The notes: generated by a model from the sequence alone, not told the origin. A stretch of DNA of 64,000 nucleotides from Fibrobacter sp. UWH6 (GCF_900142465.1 NZ_FRAX01000008.1:82730-146729), one strand, 5' to 3'. Shown: positions 30,581-39,966, counted from the first letter of the stretch. Numbers and translations: made by a program.

Positions 30581-32179
30581 TTATTTTTCAACTCGCATAA
30601 TGAAGTTCTTTTCGCCGGGGACACTGACCAGGTAAACGCCCTGCTTCTTGGTAGCAGACTTGCTTACGCGATTGCCCTGCATATCGAAGTACTGGGCCTT
30701 GGACATATCCACCTGCTGATTGGACTTCACACCCAAACGGATTGCCGTGGGATCTTCTTCAGAACCGCCCACCTTGACAAATTCCACATAGTCGATGTCA
30801 ATCCAGTCGTTGGTGATTTCCAGTTTCAGCTCATGTTCACCAGCGGTGAGAGTTGCGGTGCCGCCCTTCACAGTCGTGTAGCTTTCTTCGCTAAAGCCCA
30901 AGCCCTCGTTGACCATTTCAGTACCGATCTGCTTTTCATCCATGTAGAGGACAAAGCTGCCAGTGCTGTTTTCGCCAGCGATTCTTGCAGAAATTTCGTA
31001 TTCACCATCAGCAGCCACGTTCACGGTATACTTGAGCCATTCGCCCTTCTGGCAATGACCGATAGCCATACCCTTATCCGGCTGGTAAATATCCACGTCA
31101 TCCTTACGGAGCTTGCCACCTTCGTTGCCCTTGCTCAAGTCATAGTAAGCTTTTCCGGCGCCGCCCTTGTTGTAGTTTTCGGCCTGAAGCTTACCCGGAA
31201 TTTCAATAGGATCTGCATAGGGGCCATATTCTTCAGGGGGTTCATCAGCCACTGTAGACTTGCTGGGGTCAACCAGATCCACGGCGGGTGCGTTGGGGTC
31301 AATAGTCTTGTCGATCAGCTTCAGCATTTCGGAGCAGTAACGCTTGCCCAGTTCAATGACACCTTCGCGTCCGAAATGGTAAACATCCTTGCCGTTACCC
31401 TTCAAGCCCTTGGAAGACGCCAAACCAAACTTCTTGAAGTTGTTCTTCAGCAGAGCAATGCCGCCGTTCTTGCTGGAACAGCAGTTGTTACCTTCCTGGA
31501 GCAATTCACCAGCCACGAAAGGAACTTCGTTTTCGTCCAGATCGAGAGCGTCGATAATGTCCTTGTAGGTCTTGTAAACAGTCTTACGCCAGTTATCATC
31601 AGTACCGTCAGATTCACCCTGATGGAAGATGAACCCCTTGATGACACCCACTTCCTTGGCCTTCTTGGCAAGTTCCAGAATACGTCCCGGAGGATTGTTG
31701 TCGTAATCCTTGGGCCAGCCCCAAGACTTAATGTCCTTACCATCGCCGTTAAAATAAGCCTGATACTGATCCTTGTCAAATGCGCGGATACTGACAGCAC
31801 CGATAGCCACAGGAATAATGCCCACGGTCACACCCGGCAGGGAGTCCACCATGGCGCGGCCAAAGTAGTCAGCGGGGGAAAGCTGTTCAAACGCGTGGAA
31901 CATGGGGGGAATTGCCGGATACCATTCTCCGGTCTTGATAGACTGGGTTGTGGAACCAGTACGGCTGCTGGCATTTGCCGTGTGAGAAGCCAGCATAATA
32001 AAGTTCTTGGGTTCCTGAGCCTGATCCACAGACGGAACGATTTCACCGTTACCCGACATATTGGACTGGCCATAGGCAATATAAATATGGAAATTCGGAT
32101 TGGGTGCAGCAAAAGCACAACCGGCAACAGCCAATACACCCAGCGCCGCCTTCATAAATTTAGACTTAATTGTATTCAT
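30581..32179 (-). CDS. CE6 acetyl xylan esterase with CBM6 module
   Basis: Secreted 532-aa SGNH-fold esterase that removes acetyl groups from xylan. The start at 32179 follows GAGGAGTGTT; an open stretch upstream has no support. The nucleophile is in IAYGQSNMSGNG (Ser near residue 39), block III is GFIFHQGESD, and the catalytic His is in DVYHFGREG near 270. The CBM6 spans about 326-463 (KDDVDIY, KGEWLKYTV). The short tail ends IMRVEK. This CE6-CBM6 layout is known from F. succinogenes acetyl xylan esterases. It is the first gene of a two-gene unit with the 27-residue peptide. Confidence 0.92.
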   Translation of the reverse strand: MNTIKSKFMKAALGVLAVAGCAFAAPNPNFHIYIAYGQSNMSGNGEIVPSVDQAQEPKNFIMLASHTANASSRTGSTTQSIKTGEWYPAIPPMFHAFEQLSPADYFGRAMVDSLPGVTVGIIPVAIGAVSIRAFDKDQYQAYFNGDGKDIKSWGWPKDYDNNPPGRILELAKKAKEVGVIKGFIFHQGESDGTDDNWRKTVYKTYKDIIDALDLDENEVPFVAGELLQEGNNCCSSKNGGIALLKNNFKKFGLASSKGLKGNGKDVYHFGREGVIELGKRYCSEMLKLIDKTIDPNAPAVDLVDPSKSTVADEPPEEYGPYADPIEIPGKLQAENYNKGGAGKAYYDLSKGNEGGKLRKDDVDIYQPDKGMAIGHCQKGEWLKYTVNVAADGEYEISARIAGENSTGSFVLYMDEKQIGTEMVNEGLGFSEESYTTVKGGTATLTAGEHELKLEITNDWIDIDYVEFVKVGGSEEDPTAIRLGVKSNQQVDMSKAQYFDMQGNRVSKSATKKQGVYLVSVPGEKNFIMRVEK

Positions 32180-32205
32180 AACACTCCTCGTACAATTTAT
32201 CACAC

Positions 32206-32271
32206 TATAAACTATTCTTTAATGGAATAAAAAGCAAAATTTCTACACGTAAAATATGGATTATATGTCCA
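32206..32271 (-). promoter_or_regulatory. CAZyme-type promoter of CE6
   Basis: Palindrome TGGATTATATGTCCA at 32257-32271. The -10-like box is at 32206-32217 (GAATAGTTTATA on -), 40 bp downstream. Confidence 0.65.
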
Positions 32272-32288
32272 AAAAAACGTCATATTTT

Positions 32289-32328
32289 AAAAAAAAGGGA
32301 CATCCCAGTTTCCCAGGACGCCCCTTTT
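32289..32328 (-). terminator. Terminator of the GH30 gene
   Basis: A long stem (about 32293-32308 with 32313-32328) whose imperfect pairs become G-T wobbles only on the - strand, followed by eight Ts. Located 37 bp after the GH30 stop. Confidence 0.75.
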
Positions 32329-32364
32329 TGGTTTTGGTTTGGTTTATGGAAGTTTTTATGAATC

Positions 32365-34503
32365 TTACTTAGTTACGTTCACTACAGCAGAACCAGAGAC
32401 GGACTTCACCAGATAGGAACCCTTTGCCTTTACAAGGTCAGCAGTCTTGTTCTGCAGATCCACAGATTCAGACTTGAAGGAACCCATCAAATTACCGTTC
32501 ATATCGAACACGGAGTAGTTCTGTTCGCCAGCCACGTCAAAACGGACCTTGACAATACTAGTCGTATCTTCAGGATCTTCGGGATCCACAACCGGTTCCG
32601 GGTCAGTTGCGTCCTTGCCTTCGACGAAGGTGAAGTAGTCTACATCCAGCCAGTCGGAGGTCACCTGGAAGCGAAGGATATGTTCACCTTCGGTAAGGGT
32701 TACATTTCTCTGGATCTTGTCAAAGGAGTCAAAATTGCCTTCGCTAGAAGTAGTTGCCGGAGCGACGATGGTATCGGTAATAGCCTTGCCATCCATCAAG
32801 AGCTGGAAACTTGCAGTACCGTTGTTGGAAGCCACATAGGCGAACATGGTGTAATCACCGGACTTGGCCACCTTCACGGTGTATTCAAGCCATTCACCAT
32901 TGCGGTTGTAGCCGACCACGTTGCCAAAGGACTTCTTGTAGATATCGACGCCGGTGTCTTTGCGGTAATCAGAACATTCAGAAACATCGGTATCCGAGCA
33001 AGAATGGTTTTCGGAATCGGTATCATAGAAAGTCTTGTTGGCGTTACCCGTACCCGGGATATCAAAGTCTTCGGCCTGGATCTTGCCCGGGATGGCGAGG
33101 GCTTCACCCTTGAACGGTTCACGGGGAGTAGGAGGAGCAAAGGCGGCAGCACCAACCAGGGTCACAATGCAGTCCTTGTTGGAGGAACCGGATTCCATCT
33201 TGATGGTCACGGAACCGTTAACCACATCATATTCATCCAGGTATTCCGCATTCTTGTTTTCGCTGGTCATGTAGGCGCGAACGGTCTTGACATCAGCACC
33301 CTTTATGTTGACCGTAACAGTCTTTGCGTTCCTGGCATCACGATTAAGGAGAACCACGATGACGCTATCGCCATTGGCGCTCTTGTAAGCGGAAGCATGA
33401 ACGTCAGTTTCGGGCTTCAGGGTAGCACCCACACGAACTGCACCCGGACGGATGAATCGGGCAAACTGGCTCATGATGTAGCCGCGCTTGGAAACCTTGC
33501 CCACTTCGTTGGAAGGAATGGAAAGCTTATTGCTAAAATCCGTTTCCATGATCAGGCCATAGCAACGACGGATGTACCACCAGGTGTACTGATTGAAGTT
33601 ACCAATAGCCAAGGCACGATGAATATCGTAGGCCACGTCCATAGCGCGGACGGTGTCCTTCTTGTTCTGATTTGCCTGGTCACCGGTATTCATAATCTTA
33701 CGCCAATAGTTGCCGCTGCCCTGGCTTTCGGTATAGTGTTCCGTCATCCAGCGTTCCACATTTTTCTGGTCAGCGAGAGAGTACTGGAACCAGGAATCTG
33801 CGGTATAGGCTTCACTAGCGTAGAAGTGGGCGCCAAGAATGTCCCAGTTCTTCAGAACATTATCATCCTTCAGAACCTTGTCGTACATGCCCTTGGCATA
33901 GGCAAAGGATTCCGTAGAAATCACCTTGGTGCCATGCTTACGCATCTTGGCGGCGTAATCTCTGGTAAAGTTGTAAATTTCGTCAGCAGACCAGCAGGCC
34001 CATTCGCCGCACCAGTCCGGTTCGTTGCTGATGGAAAGGGCGTACAGGGGAACACCCTGGTTGATCATGTATTCTGCAAAGCTATTCAGATGGTCAACAT
34101 ACTTCTGGTAGTTGCTGGAGGCGATGTGCTGACCGGCACCTGCATAGTTGGAAGTCCAGGGGGTTGCATAGAGAATGAAGTCATTGCCGGCATACTTCTT
34201 GGCGGACTTGGCGGCGGCAACATCCTTGTTAAAACTGTTAGAATTTCCGTAAACCGGAATACGGAGGGTATTCAAGCCAATTTGGCCATCACCGGTACCA
34301 AAGGCAAGCTTAGCATCGGCATCGGAGAGACCTTTACCGCCCTGCCATTCATTGTGGACCATGCCACCAAAACCACGAATTACCTGATATTCAGTATTTG
34401 CATCGACAGTAACAGTCGAAGCCAAGGCGCTACCGGCAAAAAAGCCCAGGATGCCAAACAAAGACGCAATCTTGCCTACGCAAGAGCAATTTCTATTCCA
34501 CAT
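32365..34503 (-). CDS. GH30_8 glucuronoxylanase with CBM6 module
   Basis: Secreted 712-aa xylanase; the start at 34503 is preceded by GGAGT and the signal peptide ends near GSALA. The GH30 opening is YQVIRGFGG, the acid/base Glu is in SISNEPDW near residue 160 and the nucleophile Glu in MTEHYTES near residue 252. The loop WWYIRRCYG near residue 310 carries the Arg that in subfamily 8 recognises the methylglucuronic acid side group, so cleavage of glucuronoxylan is predicted. The side beta-domain follows (VIVVLLNRD). The CBM6 is at about 474-618 with the Cys-pair loop SCSDTDVSECSDYRKDTGVDIY. The tail ends AVVNVTK. Confidence 0.93.
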   Translation of the reverse strand: MWNRNCSCVGKIASLFGILGFFAGSALASTVTVDANTEYQVIRGFGGMVHNEWQGGKGLSDADAKLAFGTGDGQIGLNTLRIPVYGNSNSFNKDVAAAKSAKKYAGNDFILYATPWTSNYAGAGQHIASSNYQKYVDHLNSFAEYMINQGVPLYALSISNEPDWCGEWACWSADEIYNFTRDYAAKMRKHGTKVISTESFAYAKGMYDKVLKDDNVLKNWDILGAHFYASEAYTADSWFQYSLADQKNVERWMTEHYTESQGSGNYWRKIMNTGDQANQNKKDTVRAMDVAYDIHRALAIGNFNQYTWWYIRRCYGLIMETDFSNKLSIPSNEVGKVSKRGYIMSQFARFIRPGAVRVGATLKPETDVHASAYKSANGDSVIVVLLNRDARNAKTVTVNIKGADVKTVRAYMTSENKNAEYLDEYDVVNGSVTIKMESGSSNKDCIVTLVGAAAFAPPTPREPFKGEALAIPGKIQAEDFDIPGTGNANKTFYDTDSENHSCSDTDVSECSDYRKDTGVDIYKKSFGNVVGYNRNGEWLEYTVKVAKSGDYTMFAYVASNNGTASFQLLMDGKAITDTIVAPATTSSEGNFDSFDKIQRNVTLTEGEHILRFQVTSDWLDVDYFTFVEGKDATDPEPVVDPEDPEDTTSIVKVRFDVAGEQNYSVFDMNGNLMGSFKSESVDLQNKTADLVKAKGSYLVKSVSGSAVVNVTK

Positions 34504-34550
34504 ATCCCATACTCCATGTATGAAGAGCGACACCACTCGCCCTATGCAAC

Positions 34551-34616
34551 TTAAACTATTCCATTTCGGAGCATATATCCACTATGGACACCCTCTTTCC
34601 ATGGACAAATTGTCCA
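34551..34616 (-). promoter_or_regulatory. CAZyme-type promoter of GH30
   Basis: Perfect core palindrome TGGACAAATTGTCCA at 34602-34616, the best match to consensus. The -10-like box is at 34551-34562 (GGAATAGTTTAA on -), 40 bp downstream. Confidence 0.75.
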
Positions 34617-34621
34617 TAGAC

Positions 34622-34655
34622 AAAAAGCCCCCAGGCAAATTCTGGAGGCTTTTTT
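34622..34655. terminator. Terminator of the third GH43 gene
   Basis: A 13-pair stem (AAAAAGCC...GGCTTTTT) with A and T tracts on both flanks; works on either strand. It lies 58 bp after the GH43 stop. Confidence 0.85.
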
Positions 34656-34713
34656 GGATGCGTTTATGGTATCTTTTGACGATTTTCGCCTAAATTCAAC
34701 GATTTTCTGCGTT

Positions 34714-36981
34714 TTAGCGAACCACACGGATCATGGACTTTTCACCATTGGTACCACGGATCATGAAGATGCCCTGGACACCCTTGGCAGAATTTTTCCA
34801 CTGGGCCGTTGCAGAAGACAGGTCCTTGGCATCGATGGTAGCCATCTTCTGACCGTTTACATCGAACACCTGGAAGCTTCTGGAAGAGGTCACGTTCATA
34901 CGGATAGACTTAATGGAAGTAGGATCAAGTTCCACGTCATCCGGTGCATCGGCGCCAGCAACGAAGTTGATGAAGTCGATGTCGAACCAGTCTGCAGTGG
35001 CGGTAAAGCGCAGGATGTGCTCGCCCTTGGTCAGGTTCACATTGGCGCTAACCTTGCTGTAATCGTCAAAGTTCTGGGCAGATTCTTCGCTCTTCTTGTT
35101 GGCGGGAACAGTGATATCTTCTGTAATATCCTTGCCATCGATAGAAAGCTTGAAGCTGGAACCACCATCAGAAGCAACAGCGGCATACATGGTATAAGTG
35201 CCAGTTTCAGCAACGTTCACCGTATATTCAAGCCATTCGCCTTCGTTGATGTAACCCACAATCAGCTTACCGCCAGCCTTCTTATAGATATCTACGCCAG
35301 TACCGTCACGGTAGTCGGAGCATTCCGCTTCCTTGCCGGCATCGGTGCAGGAGTGGTTTTCGGAATCCTTGTCATAGTAGGACTTCAAATCGCTACCGCG
35401 GCCAACACCGGGAACGTCAAAGTCCTCCATCTGGATCACACCGGGGATAGCCCAGGCGGTGCCGCCATAAGGTGACTGCGGCGTGGGTTCAGTAGTTCCG
35501 CTACCTTCGAAGCCCCAGGCCTTGATAGCCATGGTAGAATCCTTGGCACCCTTGAACACCAGGAACAGCTGATCCACAATACCGGAGAGGCCTTCAACTT
35601 CGCACTTGTTTTCGGCATAGGTCGTCTTGGAACCAGTATTCTTCAGTTCGCAAGTACCAGCCAAGGTGCCAGTTGCAGAACCCTTGCGGATTTCAATGGT
35701 GTTCCCATCGGCAACACTACCCGCTTCAACGATAAAGCCAGTTGCTGCAGTACCGAAGTCTACACCAGAAACGCGAATCCAGGATTCCTTGGTAGAAAGA
35801 GGCAACAGAAGGCTACCAGATACCTTACCCGGAGCCCACAGGGAACGGCTACGGACGCCTCTCTGCTTGGAGCTAGTCAGAGCCGGATACCAATCGTACG
35901 GGTCAAAGTTTTCAATCTGTTCCGGACCTTCGTTAGTGCAAACCACCTGCTTAATGGTACCATCGGCGTTATAGAACATTTCGTCTACAGAAACGCTACG
36001 GTGGTAACCTTCGTTAGGCTTAGGCATGCCATCATCGGCAGGGATAATTTCCAGACCATCGTGGCCCTTGGCAATACGGCGATCATGGTAAACCACATAG
36101 GAATGGCCCTTGAATTCGGCGATACCGTGGTGGTTGTTATTGCCGTTAATGCTCTTGCCATTCATGCTGGGATCGCCAAGGATGGTACCCTTCCAGGTAA
36201 AGGGGCCCGTGGGGCTATCACCAATACCATAGTCAATAGTGGGAGCACCCTGCTGCCAGCCAGTACTGTAGGAGAAGTAATACTTACCTTCATGCTTATG
36301 GATGTAGGAAGCTTCCAGCATCTTGCGGGTAGACAGGCCGTTCACCTTCACGTGAGAGCCGGTACCCACCGGAGCATCCTTGGCATCATTCAGCTTTACG
36401 ACGTCAAAGTTATCTGTGTTCGGACGACTAGTGCTTTCGCCACCACCCCATGTCACATAGGTAGTACCATCGTCATCGATGAAGATACCCGGGTCAAAGC
36501 ACCAGGAAACGCCATCACAGTCAATATGGCCCTTTCCCCAACCGGCAACCAGCTTGTCCTTGCCACCGCCCACAGCGTTGCTCCACGGACCGGCGATGCT
36601 ATCAGCCTTGATGTAGCCAATACCGCCGCCACCGCCATCGGGGAACACAATATAAAGTTTACCAGTCTTGGGATCGGAAGCAATACCGGAAGCCCAAATA
36701 TCACCGATGCCGTTGATTTGACGGGCATCATAGATAATACCGAAATCAGTCCAGTTCTGCATGTCCTTACTGCGGAAGCCGTAAAGAGCATAAATCTTAT
36801 AACCATCGGAATTATAGGGAGCCGGGTCATCGGAATCGGTGATGATGTAGAAATATTCATCATCGGCGGCGGCACCCGGGTCAGCCAGATAATGGTAAGT
36901 TGAAATCGGATTGTAGGCCAGGCCGAAGGTTGCAAGACCTGCGGCAAAGGTGGCGCCAACCACTTTCTTTAAAAGCTTCAT
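34714..36981 (-). CDS. GH43 glycosidase with two CBM6-type modules
   Basis: Secreted 755-aa enzyme; signal peptide at about 1-21 (MKLLKKVVGATFAAGLATFGLA). Propeller residues are the base Asp in YHYLADPGAAADDEYFY, then FDPGIFIDDDGTTYVTWGG, and the acid Glu in MLEASYIHKHEGKYYF. A first CBM6-like sandwich is at about 375-500 and a canonical CBM6 at about 505-665 (Cys-pair loop SCTDAGKEAECSDYRDGTGVDIY). The tail ends MIRVVR. The layout equals that of the gene at 8168-10327, but the catalytic domains differ clearly. Arabinoxylan arabinofuranosidase or xylosidase is likely. Confidence 0.9.
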   Translation of the reverse strand: MKLLKKVVGATFAAGLATFGLAYNPISTYHYLADPGAAADDEYFYIITDSDDPAPYNSDGYKIYALYGFRSKDMQNWTDFGIIYDARQINGIGDIWASGIASDPKTGKLYIVFPDGGGGGIGYIKADSIAGPWSNAVGGGKDKLVAGWGKGHIDCDGVSWCFDPGIFIDDDGTTYVTWGGGESTSRPNTDNFDVVKLNDAKDAPVGTGSHVKVNGLSTRKMLEASYIHKHEGKYYFSYSTGWQQGAPTIDYGIGDSPTGPFTWKGTILGDPSMNGKSINGNNNHHGIAEFKGHSYVVYHDRRIAKGHDGLEIIPADDGMPKPNEGYHRSVSVDEMFYNADGTIKQVVCTNEGPEQIENFDPYDWYPALTSSKQRGVRSRSLWAPGKVSGSLLLPLSTKESWIRVSGVDFGTAATGFIVEAGSVADGNTIEIRKGSATGTLAGTCELKNTGSKTTYAENKCEVEGLSGIVDQLFLVFKGAKDSTMAIKAWGFEGSGTTEPTPQSPYGGTAWAIPGVIQMEDFDVPGVGRGSDLKSYYDKDSENHSCTDAGKEAECSDYRDGTGVDIYKKAGGKLIVGYINEGEWLEYTVNVAETGTYTMYAAVASDGGSSFKLSIDGKDITEDITVPANKKSEESAQNFDDYSKVSANVNLTKGEHILRFTATADWFDIDFINFVAGADAPDDVELDPTSIKSIRMNVTSSRSFQVFDVNGQKMATIDAKDLSSATAQWKNSAKGVQGIFMIRGTNGEKSMIRVVR

Positions 36982-37029
36982 GCTAAACTCCCTAAGGCCT
37001 TAAATACACCCAGCCTTATCTTTTCATTT

Positions 37030-37096
37030 CTAAAGATATTTCCGGCAGAAGAAAATTTTTCACACCGAAAAAGGGATTTCATTGACATTTTGTCAA
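37030..37096 (-). promoter_or_regulatory. CAZyme-type promoter of the third GH43 gene
   Basis: Perfect core palindrome TTGACATTTTGTCAA at 37082-37096. The -10-like box is at 37030-37043 (GGAAATATCTTTAG on -), 39 bp downstream. Confidence 0.75.
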
Positions 37097-37115
37097 CGTG
37101 AGCGGCAAACTAAAG

Positions 37116-37151
37116 AAAAAAGCCCGTCGCTTTTTTGCGACGAGCTTTTTT
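37116..37151. terminator. Terminator of the regulator-lipoprotein operon
   Basis: A 15-pair stem (37116-37130 with 37137-37151) with flanking A and T tracts, 20 bp after the lipoprotein stop. Confidence 0.9.
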
Positions 37152-37171
37152 CATATAAAGCCTAACGGACC

Positions 37172-38509
37172 TTAGGGCGTTAAACCCTTTACGCCATAGA
37201 TTTCCACGTCATCGACCCAGAGTTCGTATTCGCCTTCGTCGCCACGGCGGGCGGCAAAGATACCAAGACTGTTCACATGATCCTTGACAGCGTCCCAACC
37301 GACGTTTCCGCCAATCTTGCTTTCGCTTGCAGGATCCAGATCGTCTACGGTAATCACAATACGAGTCCACCTGTCGGTAATTCTCTTATGGCCCCAAGCC
37401 TTGCCGGTCTCGTAACCAAGCACGCTATCTGCGGTGCTGTTGTCTACGTGAACATCGAAGGAGAAGCTGACCCACATGGAATCGTTATCCGGATTTTCGC
37501 CGCGAGCCCAGAACACAACGGAATCAAGTTCCGAGAAGTCATGGAATTCGGCGAAGTTGTGACCCATCATGGACCACACCAAGTTGGAATCCTTGTGACA
37601 GCTCATATGAGCTACCAGACCGAACTTGGCTTCTTCCACAGCATCCAGCTCGATAGTCGCATTCCTGGATACAGAAGTGTACCAGCGGTAGGTGCCATCG
37701 TCGAAATCATCCAGCAGCACATAGGGGTAAACCTCTACGGTATCTTCGTCTACGGAATCCTTCGCCGTTGTATCGGCAGGAAGCGTATCGGGAGTTTCAA
37801 CCTGAGGACGGGTTCCGATAACCACGCCATCCTTGGACTTTTCAGACACCACAGTCACGGGAACAAAGCCGATGGTCTGGAAGTTGTCGTAAACTTCAAG
37901 CTGGCCGTTGACATTCACGTATTCGCTGGTGTAATAGATAAAGCCCACAGCGTCAAAGGATCCTTCGGGCAGGGACTTGAATTCGAAGTTGCCCAGAGAA
38001 TCCGTCTGCACAACGTAATCAAGACCGCGGATACCCACGTAGGTAGACTTGTTTCCCTCGGGAATCAATACCTGACCGCTCATAGAAGTAGTCTTCTTGA
38101 GAACCATGGACAAGGTATCGCAAACGCTATCCTTAACGACAATACGGTCCAAAGCCTTATCGGAGCTACCACGAGCTTCGACAAGATACTCGCCGGCCTT
38201 CATCCTGGGCAGGCTCAACCGGCCCTGGTCGTCGGTCTCCTTATTCCAGATACCGGCGGCAGAATCAGACTCTTCAAGACTATTGACATAACGAGAGCTG
38301 GAACCAGCCAAGAAATGACTCGGTCGCACCATCACCTTAGTGCGAGCTGCAGGAGAGCCGTCAGCCTGGCGTACAGTCATGGCAACAGAGTTCTCCGTTT
38401 CAAACGAAGAACCGGCAGTGTCACCCACGCTGTCGCTAGAACATGCGACAAAAAGCGCACTGAATGCGCTTGCTGCAGCTAAAGTTAAATGCCACACCCA
38501 CTTTTTCAT
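37172..38509 (-). CDS. Lipoprotein with carboxypeptidase-regulatory and CBM11-like domains
   Basis: A 445-aa outer-surface lipoprotein; the lipobox SALFVAC places the lipidated Cys at residue 23. It then has one or two Ig-like carboxypeptidase-regulatory repeats (VAMTVRQADGSPAARTKV, SMSGQVLIPEGN) and a Pro/Asp/Thr-rich linker. A C-terminal galactose-binding-like domain at about 265-440 (LLDDFDDGTYRWYT...WVDDVEIYG) resembles CBM11/CIA30. Its ATG overlaps the stop of the upstream TIGR02147 regulator (38506-38509), so the two are translationally coupled. A role in binding glycan at the cell surface, perhaps for sensing, is inferred. Confidence 0.8.
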   Translation of the reverse strand: MKKWVWHLTLAAASAFSALFVACSSDSVGDTAGSSFETENSVAMTVRQADGSPAARTKVMVRPSHFLAGSSSRYVNSLEESDSAAGIWNKETDDQGRLSLPRMKAGEYLVEARGSSDKALDRIVVKDSVCDTLSMVLKKTTSMSGQVLIPEGNKSTYVGIRGLDYVVQTDSLGNFEFKSLPEGSFDAVGFIYYTSEYVNVNGQLEVYDNFQTIGFVPVTVVSEKSKDGVVIGTRPQVETPDTLPADTTAKDSVDEDTVEVYPYVLLDDFDDGTYRWYTSVSRNATIELDAVEEAKFGLVAHMSCHKDSNLVWSMMGHNFAEFHDFSELDSVVFWARGENPDNDSMWVSFSFDVHVDNSTADSVLGYETGKAWGHKRITDRWTRIVITVDDLDPASESKIGGNVGWDAVKDHVNSLGIFAARRGDEGEYELWVDDVEIYGVKGLTP

Positions 38510-39369
38510 TTTGTCTCCCTTTTTACGCCCTCCGCTTCATCTACGGTGCCAACCCCGCCCTTTCGGGCAACCGGGTAGAACGCCATCGAGAGTTGCATTA
38601 CCCGATCCGGATTCTTGGCGCCATCCACGCGCTTCTGAACCAGGCGACGGAATTCACGGAGCATGTCCCCCAGATCCTCAAAGCAGGACTGGTCGACAGA
38701 CAATGTAAGTGTAGAAATATTTCTTTCGTCCACAGGAACGTTATCAAGCGCATCGCTGGCTAAAGACAGCACCTGACGCTGGAATTTGCGAACTGCGGCC
38801 TTCTTTTCGGGTCCGCCAGCGGTCAAATGGGCGTCTGTAAGCGCAAGTTTACCGGAAGCCATCTTCTTTACCAGACCCACTTCCAGCAGAGTATCGATTG
38901 CCTCTTGCACCTGGGCCTCGGAAATGGGCGGGCAGATGTCATGGGCGATCTGCTTGATGTTCACCACGCCACCATTCAGTTCCAGGTAGGCACGGACGGC
39001 GGGAATCCACCAGTTCTCAAGCAGTTTAAGTTCGGCGGCCTGCAGGCTATGACGGTTCACGTCCCTGAGAGACAGGGCCTTGGCCATCAGTTCTTCGCGC
39101 TGACCCTTGTCCTTGGTAACGGAGGCAGAGAACAGCAGGTCGAAGTACTCGGCTTCGCGGCCAGACAGTTCAAGCATTTCCTTCGCGGCAGGCAGCGCAC
39201 GGGCAGGCAGGTGTTGCTTCTTCTGAAGCACCCTGTACAGGTAGCTGGAATCGAGGCCCAGCTTGTCACCCATCATGCGATAGCTGTAGAAAGGCATCTC
39301 TGCCTTTTTACGATCATAGAAGGCTTTCAGGAATTCGCGGTAGTCCGCTATGTCAGAAAAAGTAACCAT
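38506..39369 (-). CDS. TIGR02147-family (DUF4423) transcription regulator
   Basis: A 287-aa predicted DNA-binding protein of a family expanded in Fibrobacter. The N-terminal helix-turn-helix is FYSYRMMGDKLGLDSSYLYRVLQ near residues 27-49. The DUF4423 core follows with the family pattern NWWIPAVRAYLELNGG near 120-135, a second winged-helix-like part (EAQVQEAIDTLLEVGLVKK) and the RNISTLTLSV strand. The start at 39369 is chosen over an upstream frame because the promoter (39391-39460) lies directly before it. The gene carries the same palindrome as the enzyme genes and overlaps the lipoprotein gene downstream. It is therefore the natural candidate for the factor that binds the palindromes and controls itself. 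That link is inference. Confidence 0.85.
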   Translation of the reverse strand: MVTFSDIADYREFLKAFYDRKKAEMPFYSYRMMGDKLGLDSSYLYRVLQKKQHLPARALPAAKEMLELSGREAEYFDLLFSASVTKDKGQREELMAKALSLRDVNRHSLQAAELKLLENWWIPAVRAYLELNGGVVNIKQIAHDICPPISEAQVQEAIDTLLEVGLVKKMASGKLALTDAHLTAGGPEKKAAVRKFQRQVLSLASDALDNVPVDERNISTLTLSVDQSCFEDLGDMLREFRRLVQKRVDGAKNPDRVMQLSMAFYPVARKGGVGTVDEAEGVKRETK

Positions 39370-39390
39370 ATTAATTATCCAAATCTTTAC

Positions 39391-39460
39391 ACTAATAAGA
39401 TAGACTTTGGACGTTTTAAAAAATAGATATTTCGCGAATTTGCCGTGGACGTTTTGTCCA
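39391..39460 (-). promoter_or_regulatory. CAZyme-type promoter of the TIGR02147 regulator
   Basis: Palindrome TGGACGTTTTGTCCA at 39446-39460. The -10-like box is at 39391-39403 (CTATCTTATTAGT on -), about 43 bp downstream. Same layout as the enzyme promoters, suggesting autoregulation. Confidence 0.65.
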
Positions 39461-39692
39461 AGCCAATCGTGATTTTTGTCACAAAAATATAAGTTTTGAT
39501 ACAAAATTGGCGTTTTCAGGCGAAAAACCGCAAATTTTTAAAAGAAAGAATGGGATTCCTCATGGATAAAAACGCCTCAAAGGGGGCCGGAACATCTCCA
39601 TTCAAGAGCAAACTGTGAGCGCAGTCAACAAATCAGCAATCGGATGCCATTTTACACAGCCCGCTGGCGGTGGAAATTATTCCAAAGGCAGT

Positions 39693-39966
39693 GAAAGGGG
39701 CGGCCTGCGACGATCTTTTGCGAAAAAGGCGGTGGATTCGGCGAAAAACGGAGGTTTACACTGCCTTTTCGCGAATTTGCTTGCGAAAGCGGCGGGTTAA
39801 ACGATGAAAGTGGCGGTCTAAACAGAGGAAATGGCGGGTTGGACAGCCAAATTGAGGCTTACGCAGAGGCGAAAGGGGCGGCCTGCGACGATCTTTTGCA
39901 AAAAAGGCAGTGGATTTGGTGAAAAAAAGGTGGTTTACACTGCCTTTTTCGCGTGATTGCCTGCGA
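39693..39966. repeat. Imperfect direct repeat of about 95 bp
   Basis: 39693-39786 and 39871-39966 share GAAAGGGGCGGCCTGCGACG, then ATCTTTTGC, a purine-rich middle, GGTTTACACTGCCTTTT and TCGCG. The spacer holds degenerate GCGG(G/T)TT motifs. The region between the regulator promoter and metH (39461-40134) otherwise shows no gene I can support. Confidence 0.75.
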
